NCBI GenBank assembly: GCA_001880285.1
Contig: CP016269.1
Span: 124,001 to 188,000, forward strand
DNA: 64,000 nt
Reading direction: 5' to 3'
DNA from: Flavobacteriaceae bacterium UJ101
Lineage (GTDB): Bacteria; Bacteroidota; Bacteroidia; Flavobacteriales; UJ101
The notes beneath the pieces were generated by a model, which saw only the letters and a list, made by a program, of their open reading frames with translations, made no database searches and was not told the origin of the DNA. Position 1 is the stretch's first letter; the number at the start of each line of letters is the position of its first letter. The translations under genes were made by a program, and so were the position numbers. Positions 43,107 through 53,610 of the stretch are shown here, piece after piece.

Positions 43107-44786
43107 TTAAGATAATCCTTTAATCACTCCATCTTTATCAATATCCATATGTTCTGCTGCCGGTGTAGCAGGTAACCCAGGCATACGCATCATTTTTCCA
43201 GCAATTGGAATAATAAATCCTGCTCCAGAAGCTATTTCAACATCACGAATGTTAATGGTAAATCCTTCTGGTTTTCCAATTTTTTTATCCTCATCAGAAA
43301 ATGATTTTTGTGTTTTCGCCATGCAAATTGGCAAATCTCCTAAACCAATCGTAACTGCTTGTTTCAATTTTCTTAAGGCTAAAGCTGAAAATGCCACATC
43401 TTTTGCTCCGTATGTTTTTTGAGCAATCATTTCTATTTTTTCTTCCAGTGATTTATCTAAAGGATATAAAGGTTGAAAATCATGTGTTGCTTTTTCTACC
43501 ACTTCTACCACTGCTTTAGCTAAAGGCTCACATCCTTCTCCTCCTTTTGCCCATCCTTCACTTAACAAAGCTTTTACACCCATTTCTGCACATAATTCTT
43601 GTACTTTTGCTATTTCTGCTTCAGTATCAGCTGAGAATCTATTAATTGAAATAACAGGCGTAACACCATATAGTTTAGCATTTTCAATATGTCTTTCTAA
43701 GTTTTTGAATCCATTTGAAACAGCTTCTACATTTTCTTCATTTAATTCTTTTAAAGAAACTCCTCCATGGTATTTTAAAGCACGAATAGTTGCTACAATT
43801 ACCCATGTTTTAGGATTCAAATTCCCTGCTCGACATTTAATGTTCATAAATTTCTCTGCTCCTAAATCAGATCCAAATCCAGCTTCTGTCACAACATACT
43901 CTGACAAACTCAATCCCATTTTAGTTGCTATAATCGAATTAGTACCTTGTGCTATATTAGCAAATGGTCCTCCATGCAAAATAGCTGGATTTCCTTCTAA
44001 AGTTTGAACTAAATTAGGTTTGATTGCATCTTTTAATAATAATGTCATTGCGCCTATACCGTTCAAATCTTTAGCATAAACTGGTGTTTTATCAAATTTA
44101 AACCCTATTAAAATATTTCCAATACGTTCTTTTAAATCTTCAATATCATTACTCAAACATAATATAGCCATAATTTCAGAAGCTGGTGTAATATTGAACC
44201 CATCTTGACGAGGAATTCCATTGGCTGTACCTCCTAAACCTATTGTAATATTTCGAAGAGCACGATCGTTCATATCCATAACTCGTTTCCATAAAATCGT
44301 ACGAGGATCAATACCTAAATTTCGTGTTTTACTTTGAATATTATTATCAATTAAAGCAGAAAGTAAATTATTAGCTTTTTCAATTGCAGAAAAATCACCT
44401 GTAAAATGTAAGTTGATATCTTCCATCGGAATTACTTGTGAATATCCTCCTCCTGCGGCACCTCCTTTCATTCCAAAAACAGGGCCTAACGAAGGTTCTC
44501 TCAAAACTACCGTTGCTTTCTTTCCTATTCGATTTAAAGCTTCCGTCAAACCAATTGAAGTAGTGGTTTTTCCTTCTCCTGCCGGTGTCGGAGATAATGC
44601 TGTAACTAAAATCAGTTTATTTTGTTTTATTTTGCTCTCATCAATTAAATCTAAAGGAAGTTTAGCTTTATACTTTCCGTATAGTTCTAATTGATCTTCT
44701 GTAATTCCTATTTTTTTAGCAATTAAATGAATCGGCTTGATATCGGCAGCCGTTGCAATTTCTAAATCTGATTTTACTTTTGTCAT
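43107..44786 (-). CDS. fhs: Formate-tetrahydrofolate ligase
   Basis: The 559-residue enzyme makes 10-formyl-tetrahydrofolate from formate and ATP. The ATP loop TPAGEGKTTTSIGL, LREPSLGPVFGMKGGAAGGG and the C-terminal RMPGLPATPAAEHMDID are diagnostic, and the length is normal. It stands as a single gene in front of a 210-base AT-rich gap with no further feature, opposite the divergent RelA/SpoT gene. Confidence 0.97.
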   Translation of the reverse strand: MTKVKSDLEIATAADIKPIHLIAKKIGITEDQLELYGKYKAKLPLDLIDESKIKQNKLILVTALSPTPAGEGKTTTSIGLTEALNRIGKKATVVLREPSLGPVFGMKGGAAGGGYSQVIPMEDINLHFTGDFSAIEKANNLLSALIDNNIQSKTRNLGIDPRTILWKRVMDMNDRALRNITIGLGGTANGIPRQDGFNITPASEIMAILCLSNDIEDLKERIGNILIGFKFDKTPVYAKDLNGIGAMTLLLKDAIKPNLVQTLEGNPAILHGGPFANIAQGTNSIIATKMGLSLSEYVVTEAGFGSDLGAEKFMNIKCRAGNLNPKTWVIVATIRALKYHGGVSLKELNEENVEAVSNGFKNLERHIENAKLYGVTPVISINRFSADTEAEIAKVQELCAEMGVKALLSEGWAKGGEGCEPLAKAVVEVVEKATHDFQPLYPLDKSLEEKIEMIAQKTYGAKDVAFSALALRKLKQAVTIGLGDLPICMAKTQKSFSDEDKKIGKPEGFTINIRDVEIASGAGFIIPIAGKMMRMPGLPATPAAEHMDIDKDGVIKGLS

Positions 44787-44996
44787 TCTTTTTTTGGTTT
44801 TGATGTTTTGTAAATGTATTGATTAACTTATAATTATAGCATGATATTTATCATTTTTAAACGAGTTAATCTCTTATAAAATTATATAATAAATCCTATA
44901 TAATAAAATTTCTATTGCTTTTTTACTGTTCTTTATTTCTCTTAAAATGTTTTTTGTATATTGGCTTTACTAATGACCTAGAACTACATTATTTAT

Positions 44997-47207
44997 ATGT
45001 ATAAAATTGACCTAGAGAAAGAAGAACAAGAAATTGCACGTCGCTATCGTGATTTGTTACAAGATACCTATCAATTTTTATCTGATGAGGATAAAATCTT
45101 GATACGTAAAGCCTTTGATGTAGCCAAAGATGCCCATAAAGACCAAAGGAGAAAGTCAGGTGAGCCGTATATTTATCATCCTATTGCTGTTGCTAAAATT
45201 GTAGCTTATGATATTGGTCTAGGTGCAGTTGGTATTGCAGCAGGATTAATGCATGATGTTGTAGAAGATAGTGAAGATTATACTGTTGAAAAGATGCGTG
45301 ATCTTTTTGGTGATAAAATTGCTACTATTATTGATGGATTAACCAAGATAGAATTCATTAAACATCAAGATGTTTCTGTACAAACTGAGAATTACAGAAA
45401 GTTATTATTAACCTTATCAGAAGATGTACGTGTCATTTTAGTCAAACTAGCCGATCGATTGCATAATATGCGTACTATGGAATTTATGCCACCTCATAAG
45501 CAAATTAAAATTGCTTCTGAGACATTGTTTATTTATGCTCCATTAGCGCATCGACTAGGACTTTACAGTATAAAAACGGAACTTGAAAACTTAAGTTTAA
45601 AATATACAGAGCCTAAACTTTATAATGAAATCAAACGAAAACTACGTGAGACCAAGGAAGAACGTGAAGATTATATACGTGATTTCTCTCAAAAAGTAAA
45701 AGAACGTTTAGATGATGAAGGATTTGAATATACCATCAAAGGAAGACCAAAAAGTATTTATTCAATTTATAAAAAGATGACTTCAAAAAATGTAAATTTT
45801 GAAGAAGTCTACGATAAATTTGCCATCCGAATTATTTTTAAATCAACTCCTAAAAATGAAAAGTTTAATGCATGGAAAATTTATTCTATCGTAACCGATA
45901 ATTTTAGACCTAATCCTAGTCGTTTACGAGATTGGATTTCTCAACCCAAATCGACAGGTTATGAAGCCTTGCATACAACTGTTATGGGATTGAATCATCG
46001 GTGGGTTGAAGTTCAAATTCGCTCCTATAGAATGGATGAGATCGCGGAAAAAGGAATCGCAACACATTATAAATACAAACATAATAGTAAAGAAACAGAG
46101 TCTAATTTAGAAGTATGGATCAATAAAATCAAAGATGTTATTGAAAATGAAAATTTAGAATCCAATGAATTTATTGATAATGTAAAACTCAATTTATACG
46201 CTAAAGAGATTTTTGTTTTTACACCAAATGGTGATTTAAAATCATTACCAAAAGGTTCAACGGCGCTCGATTTTGCTTACGATATTCACTCAAAAATTGG
46301 AGATACTTGTTCTGGAGCCAAAGTAAATGGTATCTTACGACCTATATCGCATGTTTTAAAAAGTGGTGATAATGTTGAAATTCTTACTTCTTCAACTCAA
46401 AAACCCAATCCTAACTGGCTGGATATTGTTCATACATCAAGAGCTCGATCAAAAATTAAAACAGCTTTAAAAGAAGAACGTAAAAAAATTGCTCAAGAAG
46501 GAAAAGAGATTCTTTCTCGAAAATTGCGCCATTTAAAAATCAATATGAATGAAGCAACTGTTAACTCTTTGGTTACGTATTTTAAGGCAACTACAAGTCA
46601 GGATGTTTTTTTCAAAGTTGGTACTGGGGAAATCGATAGTAAAGATTTACGTTCTTTTTCAGAAGATTCTCAAGGAGGTATTTATAATATTTTTAAACGA
46701 TTTAGAAGAAAATCAAACAACACACCTGTTCAAAAAGATCCTCCTAAATCCAATTTAGATTTATTGGTTTTTGGACATGATGAAGAAAAATTAGATTATA
46801 CTTTAGCAAATTGTTGTAATCCTATTGCAGGAGATCAAGTTTTTGGTTTCATATCAGTTAACCAAGGAATTAAAGTTCACAAAGAAAACTGTCCAAATGC
46901 CATAAGCCTTCGTGCCAATTATAATTATCGAATTTTACCTGCAAAATGGGTAGATTCTTCCGATCGTCCTTTTACTACCAAAATTCAATTAAAAGGTTTA
47001 GATCGTATGGGAATTGTTACGGATATAACCAATTTAATTACTCGAAAATTACATGTTGAAATGCGTGGAATTAATTTAAATAGTAATGATGGTATTTTTG
47101 ATGGAAAATTAAAGCTTCATGTCAAAAACAAAACAGAACTAGGAAAAATATTAGGGGAATTAAAAAAGATTAAGGGAATTAAAAGTGTGGAAAGAAGTAA
47201 TAAGTAA
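44997..47207 (+). CDS. Bifunctional (p)ppGpp synthetase/hydrolase (RelA/SpoT)
   Basis: The 736-residue protein has the HD hydrolase domain with HPIAVAKIVAYD and an intact MHDVVEDS, then the synthetase domain with RPKSIYSIYKKM, YDKFAIRIIF and STGYEALHTTV, a TGS domain (VFTPNGDLKSLPKGSTALDFAYDIHS) and a C-terminal ACT domain. Intact HD residues suggest a SpoT/Rel-type enzyme that both makes and degrades the alarmone. No other copy is in the window. Confidence 0.95.
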   Translation: MYKIDLEKEEQEIARRYRDLLQDTYQFLSDEDKILIRKAFDVAKDAHKDQRRKSGEPYIYHPIAVAKIVAYDIGLGAVGIAAGLMHDVVEDSEDYTVEKMRDLFGDKIATIIDGLTKIEFIKHQDVSVQTENYRKLLLTLSEDVRVILVKLADRLHNMRTMEFMPPHKQIKIASETLFIYAPLAHRLGLYSIKTELENLSLKYTEPKLYNEIKRKLRETKEEREDYIRDFSQKVKERLDDEGFEYTIKGRPKSIYSIYKKMTSKNVNFEEVYDKFAIRIIFKSTPKNEKFNAWKIYSIVTDNFRPNPSRLRDWISQPKSTGYEALHTTVMGLNHRWVEVQIRSYRMDEIAEKGIATHYKYKHNSKETESNLEVWINKIKDVIENENLESNEFIDNVKLNLYAKEIFVFTPNGDLKSLPKGSTALDFAYDIHSKIGDTCSGAKVNGILRPISHVLKSGDNVEILTSSTQKPNPNWLDIVHTSRARSKIKTALKEERKKIAQEGKEILSRKLRHLKINMNEATVNSLVTYFKATTSQDVFFKVGTGEIDSKDLRSFSEDSQGGIYNIFKRFRRKSNNTPVQKDPPKSNLDLLVFGHDEEKLDYTLANCCNPIAGDQVFGFISVNQGIKVHKENCPNAISLRANYNYRILPAKWVDSSDRPFTTKIQLKGLDRMGIVTDITNLITRKLHVEMRGINLNSNDGIFDGKLKLHVKNKTELGKILGELKKIKGIKSVERSNK

Positions 47208-47296
47208 TGTATTATTGTTCTTTTTTAATTATTAATTATTCCAATATTGTCGAGAAATATTTAAAAAATAAAAAAGCAACATATATTTTAGTAAAA

Positions 47297-47328
47297 AGAA
47301 AATCCTGTTTATACAGGATTTTCTCTTT
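47297..47328. terminator. Bidirectional terminator between relA/spoT and aspS
   Basis: AGAAAATCCTGT/ACAGGATTTTCT is a 12-bp perfect stem with a 4-base loop between convergent genes. Confidence 0.88.
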
Positions 47329-47347
47329 TATAAATAAATACAAGTTC

Positions 47348-49096
47348 TTATTCTTTTAATGTTAAATGTAATTCATCTAGCTGCTCGTTATCGATAACAG
47401 CTGGAGCATCAATCATAACATCACGTCCACTATTATTTTTAGGGAATGCTATAAAATCACGAATGGTTTCTTGCCCTCCTAAAATAGCAACTAAACGGTC
47501 AAAACCAAAAGCAAGACCTGCATGTGGTGGTGCTCCATATTGAAATGCATCCATTAGAAAACCAAATTGTGCTTTAGCTTCTTCTTCAGTAAATCCTAAG
47601 TGCTTAAACATCAATTCCTGCGTTTGTCTATCATGAATACGAACAGATCCTCCTCCTATTTCATTACCATTCAATACTAAATCATAAGCGTTTGCTCGAA
47701 CTTTCCCTGGATCTGTATCCAATAATGCCATATCTTCAGGTTTAGGAGCAGTAAATGGATGATGCATAGCATGATAACGTTCCGTTTCTTCATCCCATTC
47801 TAATAAAGGAAAATCCACTACCCACAATGGAGCAAATTCATCAGGTTTACGCAACCCTAAACGTTCCGCTAGTTCCATTCGTAATGCAGAAAGTTGTGCA
47901 CGAGTCTTATTCGTAGGACCTGAAAGCACACAAATTAAATCTCCTGCTTTTGCACCTGTTGCTTCAGCCCACTTAGCTAAATCATCTTGATCATAAAACT
48001 TATCAACTGATGATTTAAATGAACCATCCTCATTACATTTCACGTAAACCATTCCTAAAGCACCTACTTGAGGACGCTTTACCCAATCGATTAATTTATC
48101 AATTTCCTTACGTGTCATTGTTGCAGCTTCTGGAACTGCAATTCCTACAACCAATTCAGCTGAATTAAACACATTAAAATCTTTGTGCTGCGCTACTTCA
48201 TTTAATTCTCCAAATTCCATCCCAAAACGAATATCGGGTTTGTCATTTCCATATTTTCGCATGGCTTCATCAAAAGTCATTCGAGGAAACTTCTCTATTT
48301 CAACACCGTTTATTTCTTTTAATAAATGACGTGTTAATCCTTCAAACGTATTTAAAACATCTTCTTGCTCTACAAAAGCCATTTCACAATCAATCTGAGT
48401 AAACTCTGGTTGACGATCGGCACGTAAATCTTCATCACGGAAACATTTTACAATTTGAAAATATTTATCCATTCCTCCCACCATCAACAATTGTTTAAAT
48501 GTTTGTGGAGATTGAGGCAAAGCATAAAACTGACCTTCATTCATACGTGACGGCACAACAAAATCACGCGCACCTTCTGGCGTTGATTTAATTAAATAAG
48601 GCGTTTCAACTTCGATAAATCCATCATTTGCAAGATAATTACGAACTTGCTGTGCTACTTTACTTCTATAGATCAAAGCTTCTTTTACAGGATTACGACG
48701 AATATCTAAATAACGGTATTGCATACGTAATTCTTCTCCTCCATCTGTTTCATTTTCTATTGTAAAAGGTGGTGTTTTAGAAGCATTTAATATTTTAAGA
48801 TTGCTTACTAAAATTTCAATTTCTCCTGTAGGAATTTTATCATTTTTAGAAACACGTTCAATCACGGTTCCTGTTACCTGAATCACAAACTCACGTCCTA
48901 ACGTTTCTCCTAACTTCATTAATTCTTCTGAAGAACGTTCCTGATCAATAATTAATTGTGTTATACCATATCGATCACGCAAATCAACCCAAAGCATAAA
49001 CCCTTTATTTCTAACTTTTTGAACCCATCCTGAGAGGGTTACTTCTTGATCTTTATGTGAAAGGCGTAATTCGCCACAAGTATGTGTTCTATACAT
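47348..49096 (-). CDS. aspS: Aspartate-tRNA ligase
   Basis: The 582-residue class II synthetase has the anticodon-binding OB domain ([22 protein letters not shown]), class II motif 2 [18 protein letters not shown] and motif 3 [15 protein letters not shown], with the large GAD insertion typical of bacterial AspRS. Length is normal. A 150-base gap separates it from the divergent helicase gene. Confidence 0.97.
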   Translation of the reverse strand: MYRTHTCGELRLSHKDQEVTLSGWVQKVRNKGFMLWVDLRDRYGITQLIIDQERSSEELMKLGETLGREFVIQVTGTVIERVSKNDKIPTGEIEILVSNLKILNASKTPPFTIENETDGGEELRMQYRYLDIRRNPVKEALIYRSKVAQQVRNYLANDGFIEVETPYLIKSTPEGARDFVVPSRMNEGQFYALPQSPQTFKQLLMVGGMDKYFQIVKCFRDEDLRADRQPEFTQIDCEMAFVEQEDVLNTFEGLTRHLLKEINGVEIEKFPRMTFDEAMRKYGNDKPDIRFGMEFGELNEVAQHKDFNVFNSAELVVGIAVPEAATMTRKEIDKLIDWVKRPQVGALGMVYVKCNEDGSFKSSVDKFYDQDDLAKWAEATGAKAGDLICVLSGPTNKTRAQLSALRMELAERLGLRKPDEFAPLWVVDFPLLEWDEETERYHAMHHPFTAPKPEDMALLDTDPGKVRANAYDLVLNGNEIGGGSVRIHDRQTQELMFKHLGFTEEEAKAQFGFLMDAFQYGAPPHAGLAFGFDRLVAILGGQETIRDFIAFPKNNSGRDVMIDAPAVIDNEQLDELHLTLKE

Positions 49097-49247
49097 TTTT
49101 TTAAAATTAGGTTGCTAAAATACAAAACCCTATGATTTTTACCTAACGATTTTCTATTTGGAATCAAAAAGATATTATTTTAAATAAACCAATGAAAATT
49201 AAAAAAAGATATCTGAAACCAGTAAAAATAACTATCTTCACGCTCAC

Positions 49248-50474
49248 ATGAAATTTACAGAATTAAATTTAGAAGAGGAATTATTAGAAGCACTTGATTA
49301 TATGGGGTTTGAAACCGCTACTCCCATTCAAGAAAAGGCTATTCCTATTATTTTAGACCATAAGGATATCTTAGCTTGTGCTCAAACAGGTACGGGTAAA
49401 ACAGGGGCTTTTGTATTGCCTATTTTAAATAAATTAATTGGTAAAAAAGATTCAAAAACCAATACTTTAATTATTGTTCCAACAAGAGAATTAGCCATTC
49501 AAATTGAACAACAAATAGAAGGCTTATCCTATTTTATATCGGTTGGTTCTATTGCTATTTATGGCGGTGGTAGTGGTAATGATTGGGAACAGCAAAAAAA
49601 GGCTTTAAAAAATGGAACCGATATTATTGTAGCTACCCCAGGAAAACTATTATCACATTTAAAATTGGGTTATGTCGATTTTAAGCATTTGAAACACCTT
49701 GTTTTAGATGAAGCAGATAAAATGCTTAACATGGGCTTTATTGATGATTTAAAAGCTATTATCTCTTATCTTCCTAAAAAACATCAAACTTTGATGTTTA
49801 GTGCTACTATGCCTAGAAGCATTGAACAATTAGCACAAAAAATACTACATCAGCCAGAGAAAGTTTCATTGGCCATTTCAAAACCTGCTGAAGGAGTTAA
49901 TCAAAAAGTTTATTTGGCTTTTGATGAACAAAAACTTGATCTATTAAATCATATTTTATCAGAAAGAAAAGAATATCAAAGTACCATTATATTTACCTCC
50001 ACTAAAAGTAAAGTTTCTGATATTGTTAAATCACTTAGAAATTTTGGGTTTAAATCACAGGGGATTTCTTCAAATTTAGATCAAGATAGACGTGAAGAAG
50101 TTTTACGAAATTTTCGTTCAAAAAAAATTGCCGTTTTAGTAGCAACTGATGTGATGAGTCGTGGAATTGATATTAAAGAAATTAACATGGTTATTAACTT
50201 TGATGTTCCTCATGATCCTGAAGATTATGTTCACCGAGTTGGAAGAACTGCCAGAGCCAATACAAAAGGAGAAGCTTTTACATTGGTTAATCCAAAAGAA
50301 ATGCGCATCTTTCAGAAGATTGAAAAATTAATTGAATCTTCTATCGAAAAACTTCAGCCCCCTGAAAAATTAGGAAAAGGACCTGAATGGAGAGAATGGA
50401 AACCACGTCCAAAAAAGAAAAAAAAGTTTTATCCTAAAAAAAAGAACTTCAAAAAACCCAAAAATCATAATTAA
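49248..50474 (+). CDS. DEAD-box RNA helicase, RhlE-like
   Basis: The 408-residue helicase has the Q motif region FETATPIQEKAIP, motif I AQTGTGKT, Ia PTRELAIQ, II DEAD, III SAT, and VI HRVGRTAR, then a basic Lys/Pro-rich tail (KPRPKKKKKFYPKKKNFKKPKNHN) that probably binds RNA without specificity. It unwinds short RNA duplexes, often at low temperature or in ribosome assembly. A small NAD-binding protein gene follows after 5 bases. Confidence 0.93.
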   Translation: MKFTELNLEEELLEALDYMGFETATPIQEKAIPIILDHKDILACAQTGTGKTGAFVLPILNKLIGKKDSKTNTLIIVPTRELAIQIEQQIEGLSYFISVGSIAIYGGGSGNDWEQQKKALKNGTDIIVATPGKLLSHLKLGYVDFKHLKHLVLDEADKMLNMGFIDDLKAIISYLPKKHQTLMFSATMPRSIEQLAQKILHQPEKVSLAISKPAEGVNQKVYLAFDEQKLDLLNHILSERKEYQSTIIFTSTKSKVSDIVKSLRNFGFKSQGISSNLDQDRREEVLRNFRSKKIAVLVATDVMSRGIDIKEINMVINFDVPHDPEDYVHRVGRTARANTKGEAFTLVNPKEMRIFQKIEKLIESSIEKLQPPEKLGKGPEWREWKPRPKKKKKFYPKKKNFKKPKNHN

Positions 50475-50479
50475 AATTC

Positions 50480-51292
50480 ATGAAAAAAATAGGGATATTA
50501 GGTTGTGGATGGCTTGGAGAACGTTTAGCAAGTTATTTGTTAGAAATGGATTACCATGTAATCTGCACTAATTCTACTTCTTCTAAACAAAAAGAAATTC
50601 GTTCTAAAGGAATTCCTCCATTATTCCTTCGTTTTTCCACTAAAAAATCTATGGATTTTTCTAATGAATTTACAAAAGTTAAAAAAGAATTTGAAACATG
50701 CGATACGGTTATAATTAGTATTCCTATTTCAAAAAAGGATGATAAAGCCAATACCATACAATTTGAAAACATTATTCATTTTTTAAGTAACAACACGCAC
50801 CAACAATTATTTTTCTTTAATTCTACTCGAATTTACCCTTCTACCAATATGCTTATTGATGAATCTTTTGAAAATAAAATGCTTTTAGATTCTCCTTTTT
50901 ATAAAACAGAAATTCAATTGCAGAAAGCATTTCCTTCGATCAATATTCTACGGCTAGGCGGTCTTTTTGGTGATGATCGTGTTTTTATGAAATATTTTTC
51001 AAATAAGGTTTTACAAGATGGGCAAACACCTGTGAACCACATTCATTATCGTGACATTTGCTCTATCATTCATAAAATGACACATGAAAACCACAATCAA
51101 ATGATTTTCAACTTAGTAGCTCCACTACATCCTTCTAAGGAAGACGTTATCAAAAATCAAAGTAATCAATATGATTATGAAAAACCTTCTAAAATAGCCT
51201 ACAACAAAATTCCATATAAAATTATTTCTTCTCAAAAACTGATTCAGGAATTAAACTATTCTTTTATTTTTCCTAATCCCGAAACTTTTTAA
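50480..51292 (+). CDS. NAD(P)-binding protein of the atypical SDR type
   Basis: The 270-residue protein starts MKKIGILGCGWLGERLASYL, a Rossmann GxGxxG motif, and continues with TVIISIPISK and FFFNSTRIYPS. The catalytic YxxxK pattern appears only as YKTEIQLQ, so it is an atypical extended SDR like YeeZ. No substrate can be assigned. It is probably co-transcribed with the helicase and ends exactly one base before the convergent flavin-reductase gene. Confidence 0.72.
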   Translation: MKKIGILGCGWLGERLASYLLEMDYHVICTNSTSSKQKEIRSKGIPPLFLRFSTKKSMDFSNEFTKVKKEFETCDTVIISIPISKKDDKANTIQFENIIHFLSNNTHQQLFFFNSTRIYPSTNMLIDESFENKMLLDSPFYKTEIQLQKAFPSINILRLGGLFGDDRVFMKYFSNKVLQDGQTPVNHIHYRDICSIIHKMTHENHNQMIFNLVAPLHPSKEDVIKNQSNQYDYEKPSKIAYNKIPYKIISSQKLIQELNYSFIFPNPETF

Positions 51293-52123
51293 TCAAAGTA
51301 ATACTTGCCAGGCTTCTTCAACTTTCTTTTCAGCTAATAATTCTTTTGCTTTTTGATGTTTTTCTATTATAGATCTATCATTAGCCTCTTTCTTACTTGG
51401 TATTTTTTCTACATTAGCCAGCATAGCCAAATCATTTCCTGATAAAATTGTACTCTCACGAATTTCTTTAGGCAATTGATCAAAACCAACACCTAATGCT
51501 GCTAAAGGTTTAGGAATAGTAAATAAAGACGCATCAAACGTACTATTATAATACATACCTCCCATTCTACCTACTAAATCCATTTTTAATGGATCTATAT
51601 TTCCTTCTTCATTTAAAACTTCCTCTTTAATATGGAATTTAACTACTTCACAAATCACCAAATTACCTGCTCCACCTTGATTTCCTAACTGAATTACTTC
51701 ATTTACTTTACATTCAAAAGCAACTTTTGATTCTCCTACACGTGGAGGCTTAACATTATCTGAATTTACTTGTGTAAATCCTGCTTTCTCAAATTCATTA
51801 ATTCCCTCAGCATATTCTGTACTTGATAAAGACATTTGTTGCACAATATCATATGAAACAATATTGATCACAACTTCTTTTGTCTCCAATACATTTTCTA
51901 AAGTATGTTTTGTAGTATTATCTTTAACTCTTCGTGCTGGAGAAAAAATCATGATCGGTGGGTTAGCACTAAAAACATTAAAGAAACTAAAAGGACTTAA
52001 ATTTACATTTCCTTTTTCATTAATAGTACTTGCTAAAGCAATAGGTCTAGGAGCTACCGCTGTTAATAAATAGCCATGTAAAGTACGTGTTTCTAATTCT
52101 GATGGTGTAAATGATTTATACAT
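51293..52123 (-). CDS. Flavin reductase-like FMN-binding protein
   Basis: The 276-residue protein has a flavin-reductase domain with RPIALASTINEKGNVNLSPFSFFNVFSANPPIMIFSP, KEVVINIVSYD and FECKVNEVIQLG, plus a C-terminal helical extension with KHQKAKELLAEKKVEEAWQVLL. Members of this group supply reduced FMN or act as flavoprotein oxidoreductases; the partner is unknown. The start at 52123 (MYKSF) is an ATG. Confidence 0.82.
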   Translation of the reverse strand: MYKSFTPSELETRTLHGYLLTAVAPRPIALASTINEKGNVNLSPFSFFNVFSANPPIMIFSPARRVKDNTTKHTLENVLETKEVVINIVSYDIVQQMSLSSTEYAEGINEFEKAGFTQVNSDNVKPPRVGESKVAFECKVNEVIQLGNQGGAGNLVICEVVKFHIKEEVLNEEGNIDPLKMDLVGRMGGMYYNSTFDASLFTIPKPLAALGVGFDQLPKEIRESTILSGNDLAMLANVEKIPSKKEANDRSIIEKHQKAKELLAEKKVEEAWQVLL

Positions 52124-52129
52124 CTTCAA

Positions 52130-52705
52130 TTTATTTTGTTCTCTGAATAAAGATAGAATAATTTTATCTTAGTATAAAATATTAATTCATTTTACATTCT
52201 ACTCAATAAAAAAATACGCAGTTCATCGAAAAAATGATAAAAAAATAATTTAAGTATTATTTTAACTACACTTTTAATAAAACACACTATAAATCCAAAC
52301 CTAAACACAAATATAACCATTTAATTATCAGTAAATTAAATTAAAAAACATTAATTTCACTTATTTTTATAATACTTTCTTCTACTTTTACCCCCCCTTT
52401 TTATATAGCATTATATTTATCTTAAAAACAGTAGAAAAGATCTAAAAACCCTTGTTCAAAAGATATGCTTTAAAAGAAAATCCCTTTTTATATAAATTTA
52501 TCTTTATCCTAAAAAATCTATCTTTTTAAGTTTTAAAAACTATAAAGACAAAGTATTAAAAAACTATTAACCAACACCATACACATTTATTAAAATTTAC
52601 TTGATTTATACTTTTTCTTCAATCTTATAGCTTATATATGTTACTTATGTTACATAAGCATTTTTTTTTCTAAAGCAATTTTGTACTTAGTTTGAAACAC
52701 ATGAA
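52130..52705. other. 576-base non-coding region before the QVGI-protein operon
   Basis: The region is strongly AT-rich with stops in all frames and no gene that I can support. It holds a C7 tract (52391-52397), rare in such sequence, and near its right end two overlapping signals at 52637-52658. A long 5' region of this kind suggests a regulated promoter. Confidence 0.6.
52637..52658 (+). promoter_or_regulatory. Candidate operator before the QVGI-protein operon
   Basis: TATGTTACTT (52637-52646) is followed by the palindrome CTTATG-TTA-CATAAG (52644-52658). The element is centred about 55 bases before the start codon at 52706. TATGTTACTT also occurs, read in the gene direction, in front of the opposite operon (58763-58772). 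Confidence 0.45.
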
Positions 52706-53599
52706 ATGAAAAAATTATCTGTACTAAAATGGAAAGAAAATACACAAGCGTACATAAGAATATCACGCTATGTATACAAGTTTAAAATCTTTATTACTAT
52801 TATGATTATTGTAGTATGTCATTATTCATTAAAAGGTCAAGTTGGAATTAGTAGTACCAACACAAAAGAAATCATTCATAAGAATGCTATTTTGCAAACA
52901 TTTGATACTGACAAGGGGCTTATTTTACCTAAAGTTGACTCTAACTCTTACTTACCTTATTACAATCCTTCAGCATCAGATCTTTATGATGATGATTCAA
53001 GTATGAAAGGAATGATCATGTATAATAAGAAGGACAAAAGTATTTACCTTTATAAAGGTACTATATGGGAAAATTTAAAAACTACTCCCATATCTCATCT
53101 AGATCAATTATCAAGATTTGTGGGAAAAGATGGTGATACAGAAACCATTGTTTGTGTATTAGCATGTGGCGGTCCTAAATCAGAAAAATACGCTGGCACA
53201 AAAAACACCTTAAACAATGCACATATTCAACATAATTCAAATTATAAAGAATTTAATGTAACAGAATCTGGATTATATGAAATATCAGCACGAGGTGTTG
53301 CTAATTCAGGAAGTGCATTAAGTACTTTTGAAGCTTTTCTTACTTTACAAGAAAAGAAAAAAGGAGATCGAAAATTTGTAGAAATAGCCAAATCTAAATT
53401 TAAAGCAGAAGATTTTCTTGGTATTGGTGGGGCTAGTAATTTAGGTACTACAGTAAGTGCCACATTATATTTAAATCCTGAGGATAAAATTCGAATTCAA
53501 TTTGGGGTTTCAGGTATAGGTGTCGGAGGTGGAGCTACATCCGTATCTAATGAACACAATAGAAGAATTCGAGAAATAACTTTTAGAAAACTAGATTAA
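52706..53599 (+). CDS. QVGI-type secreted protein with jelly-roll-like C-terminus (first of three paralogues)
   Basis: The 297-residue protein has a long N-terminal region with one hydrophobic helix (ITIMIIVVCHYSLKGQ) as signal, then QVGISSTNT, a linker with LPYYNPSASDLYDDDSSMKGMIMYN and IYLYKGTIWENL, a CVLACGG cysteine pair and a C-terminal beta domain (FNVTESGLYEISARGV ... LYLNPEDKIRIQFGV ... REITFRKLD) that resembles the C1q/TNF jelly roll. It is exported; surface or extracellular placement and function are inferred. Two paralogues follow in tandem. Confidence 0.75.
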   Translation: MKKLSVLKWKENTQAYIRISRYVYKFKIFITIMIIVVCHYSLKGQVGISSTNTKEIIHKNAILQTFDTDKGLILPKVDSNSYLPYYNPSASDLYDDDSSMKGMIMYNKKDKSIYLYKGTIWENLKTTPISHLDQLSRFVGKDGDTETIVCVLACGGPKSEKYAGTKNTLNNAHIQHNSNYKEFNVTESGLYEISARGVANSGSALSTFEAFLTLQEKKKGDRKFVEIAKSKFKAEDFLGIGGASNLGTTVSATLYLNPEDKIRIQFGVSGIGVGGGATSVSNEHNRRIREITFRKLD

Positions 53600-53610
53600 T
53601 CAATTATAAT

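Noticed and set aside
43705-44694. Two long open frames opposite fhs
   Set aside because: They are antisense shadows of a well-conserved enzyme; composition is atypical and no start context is seen.
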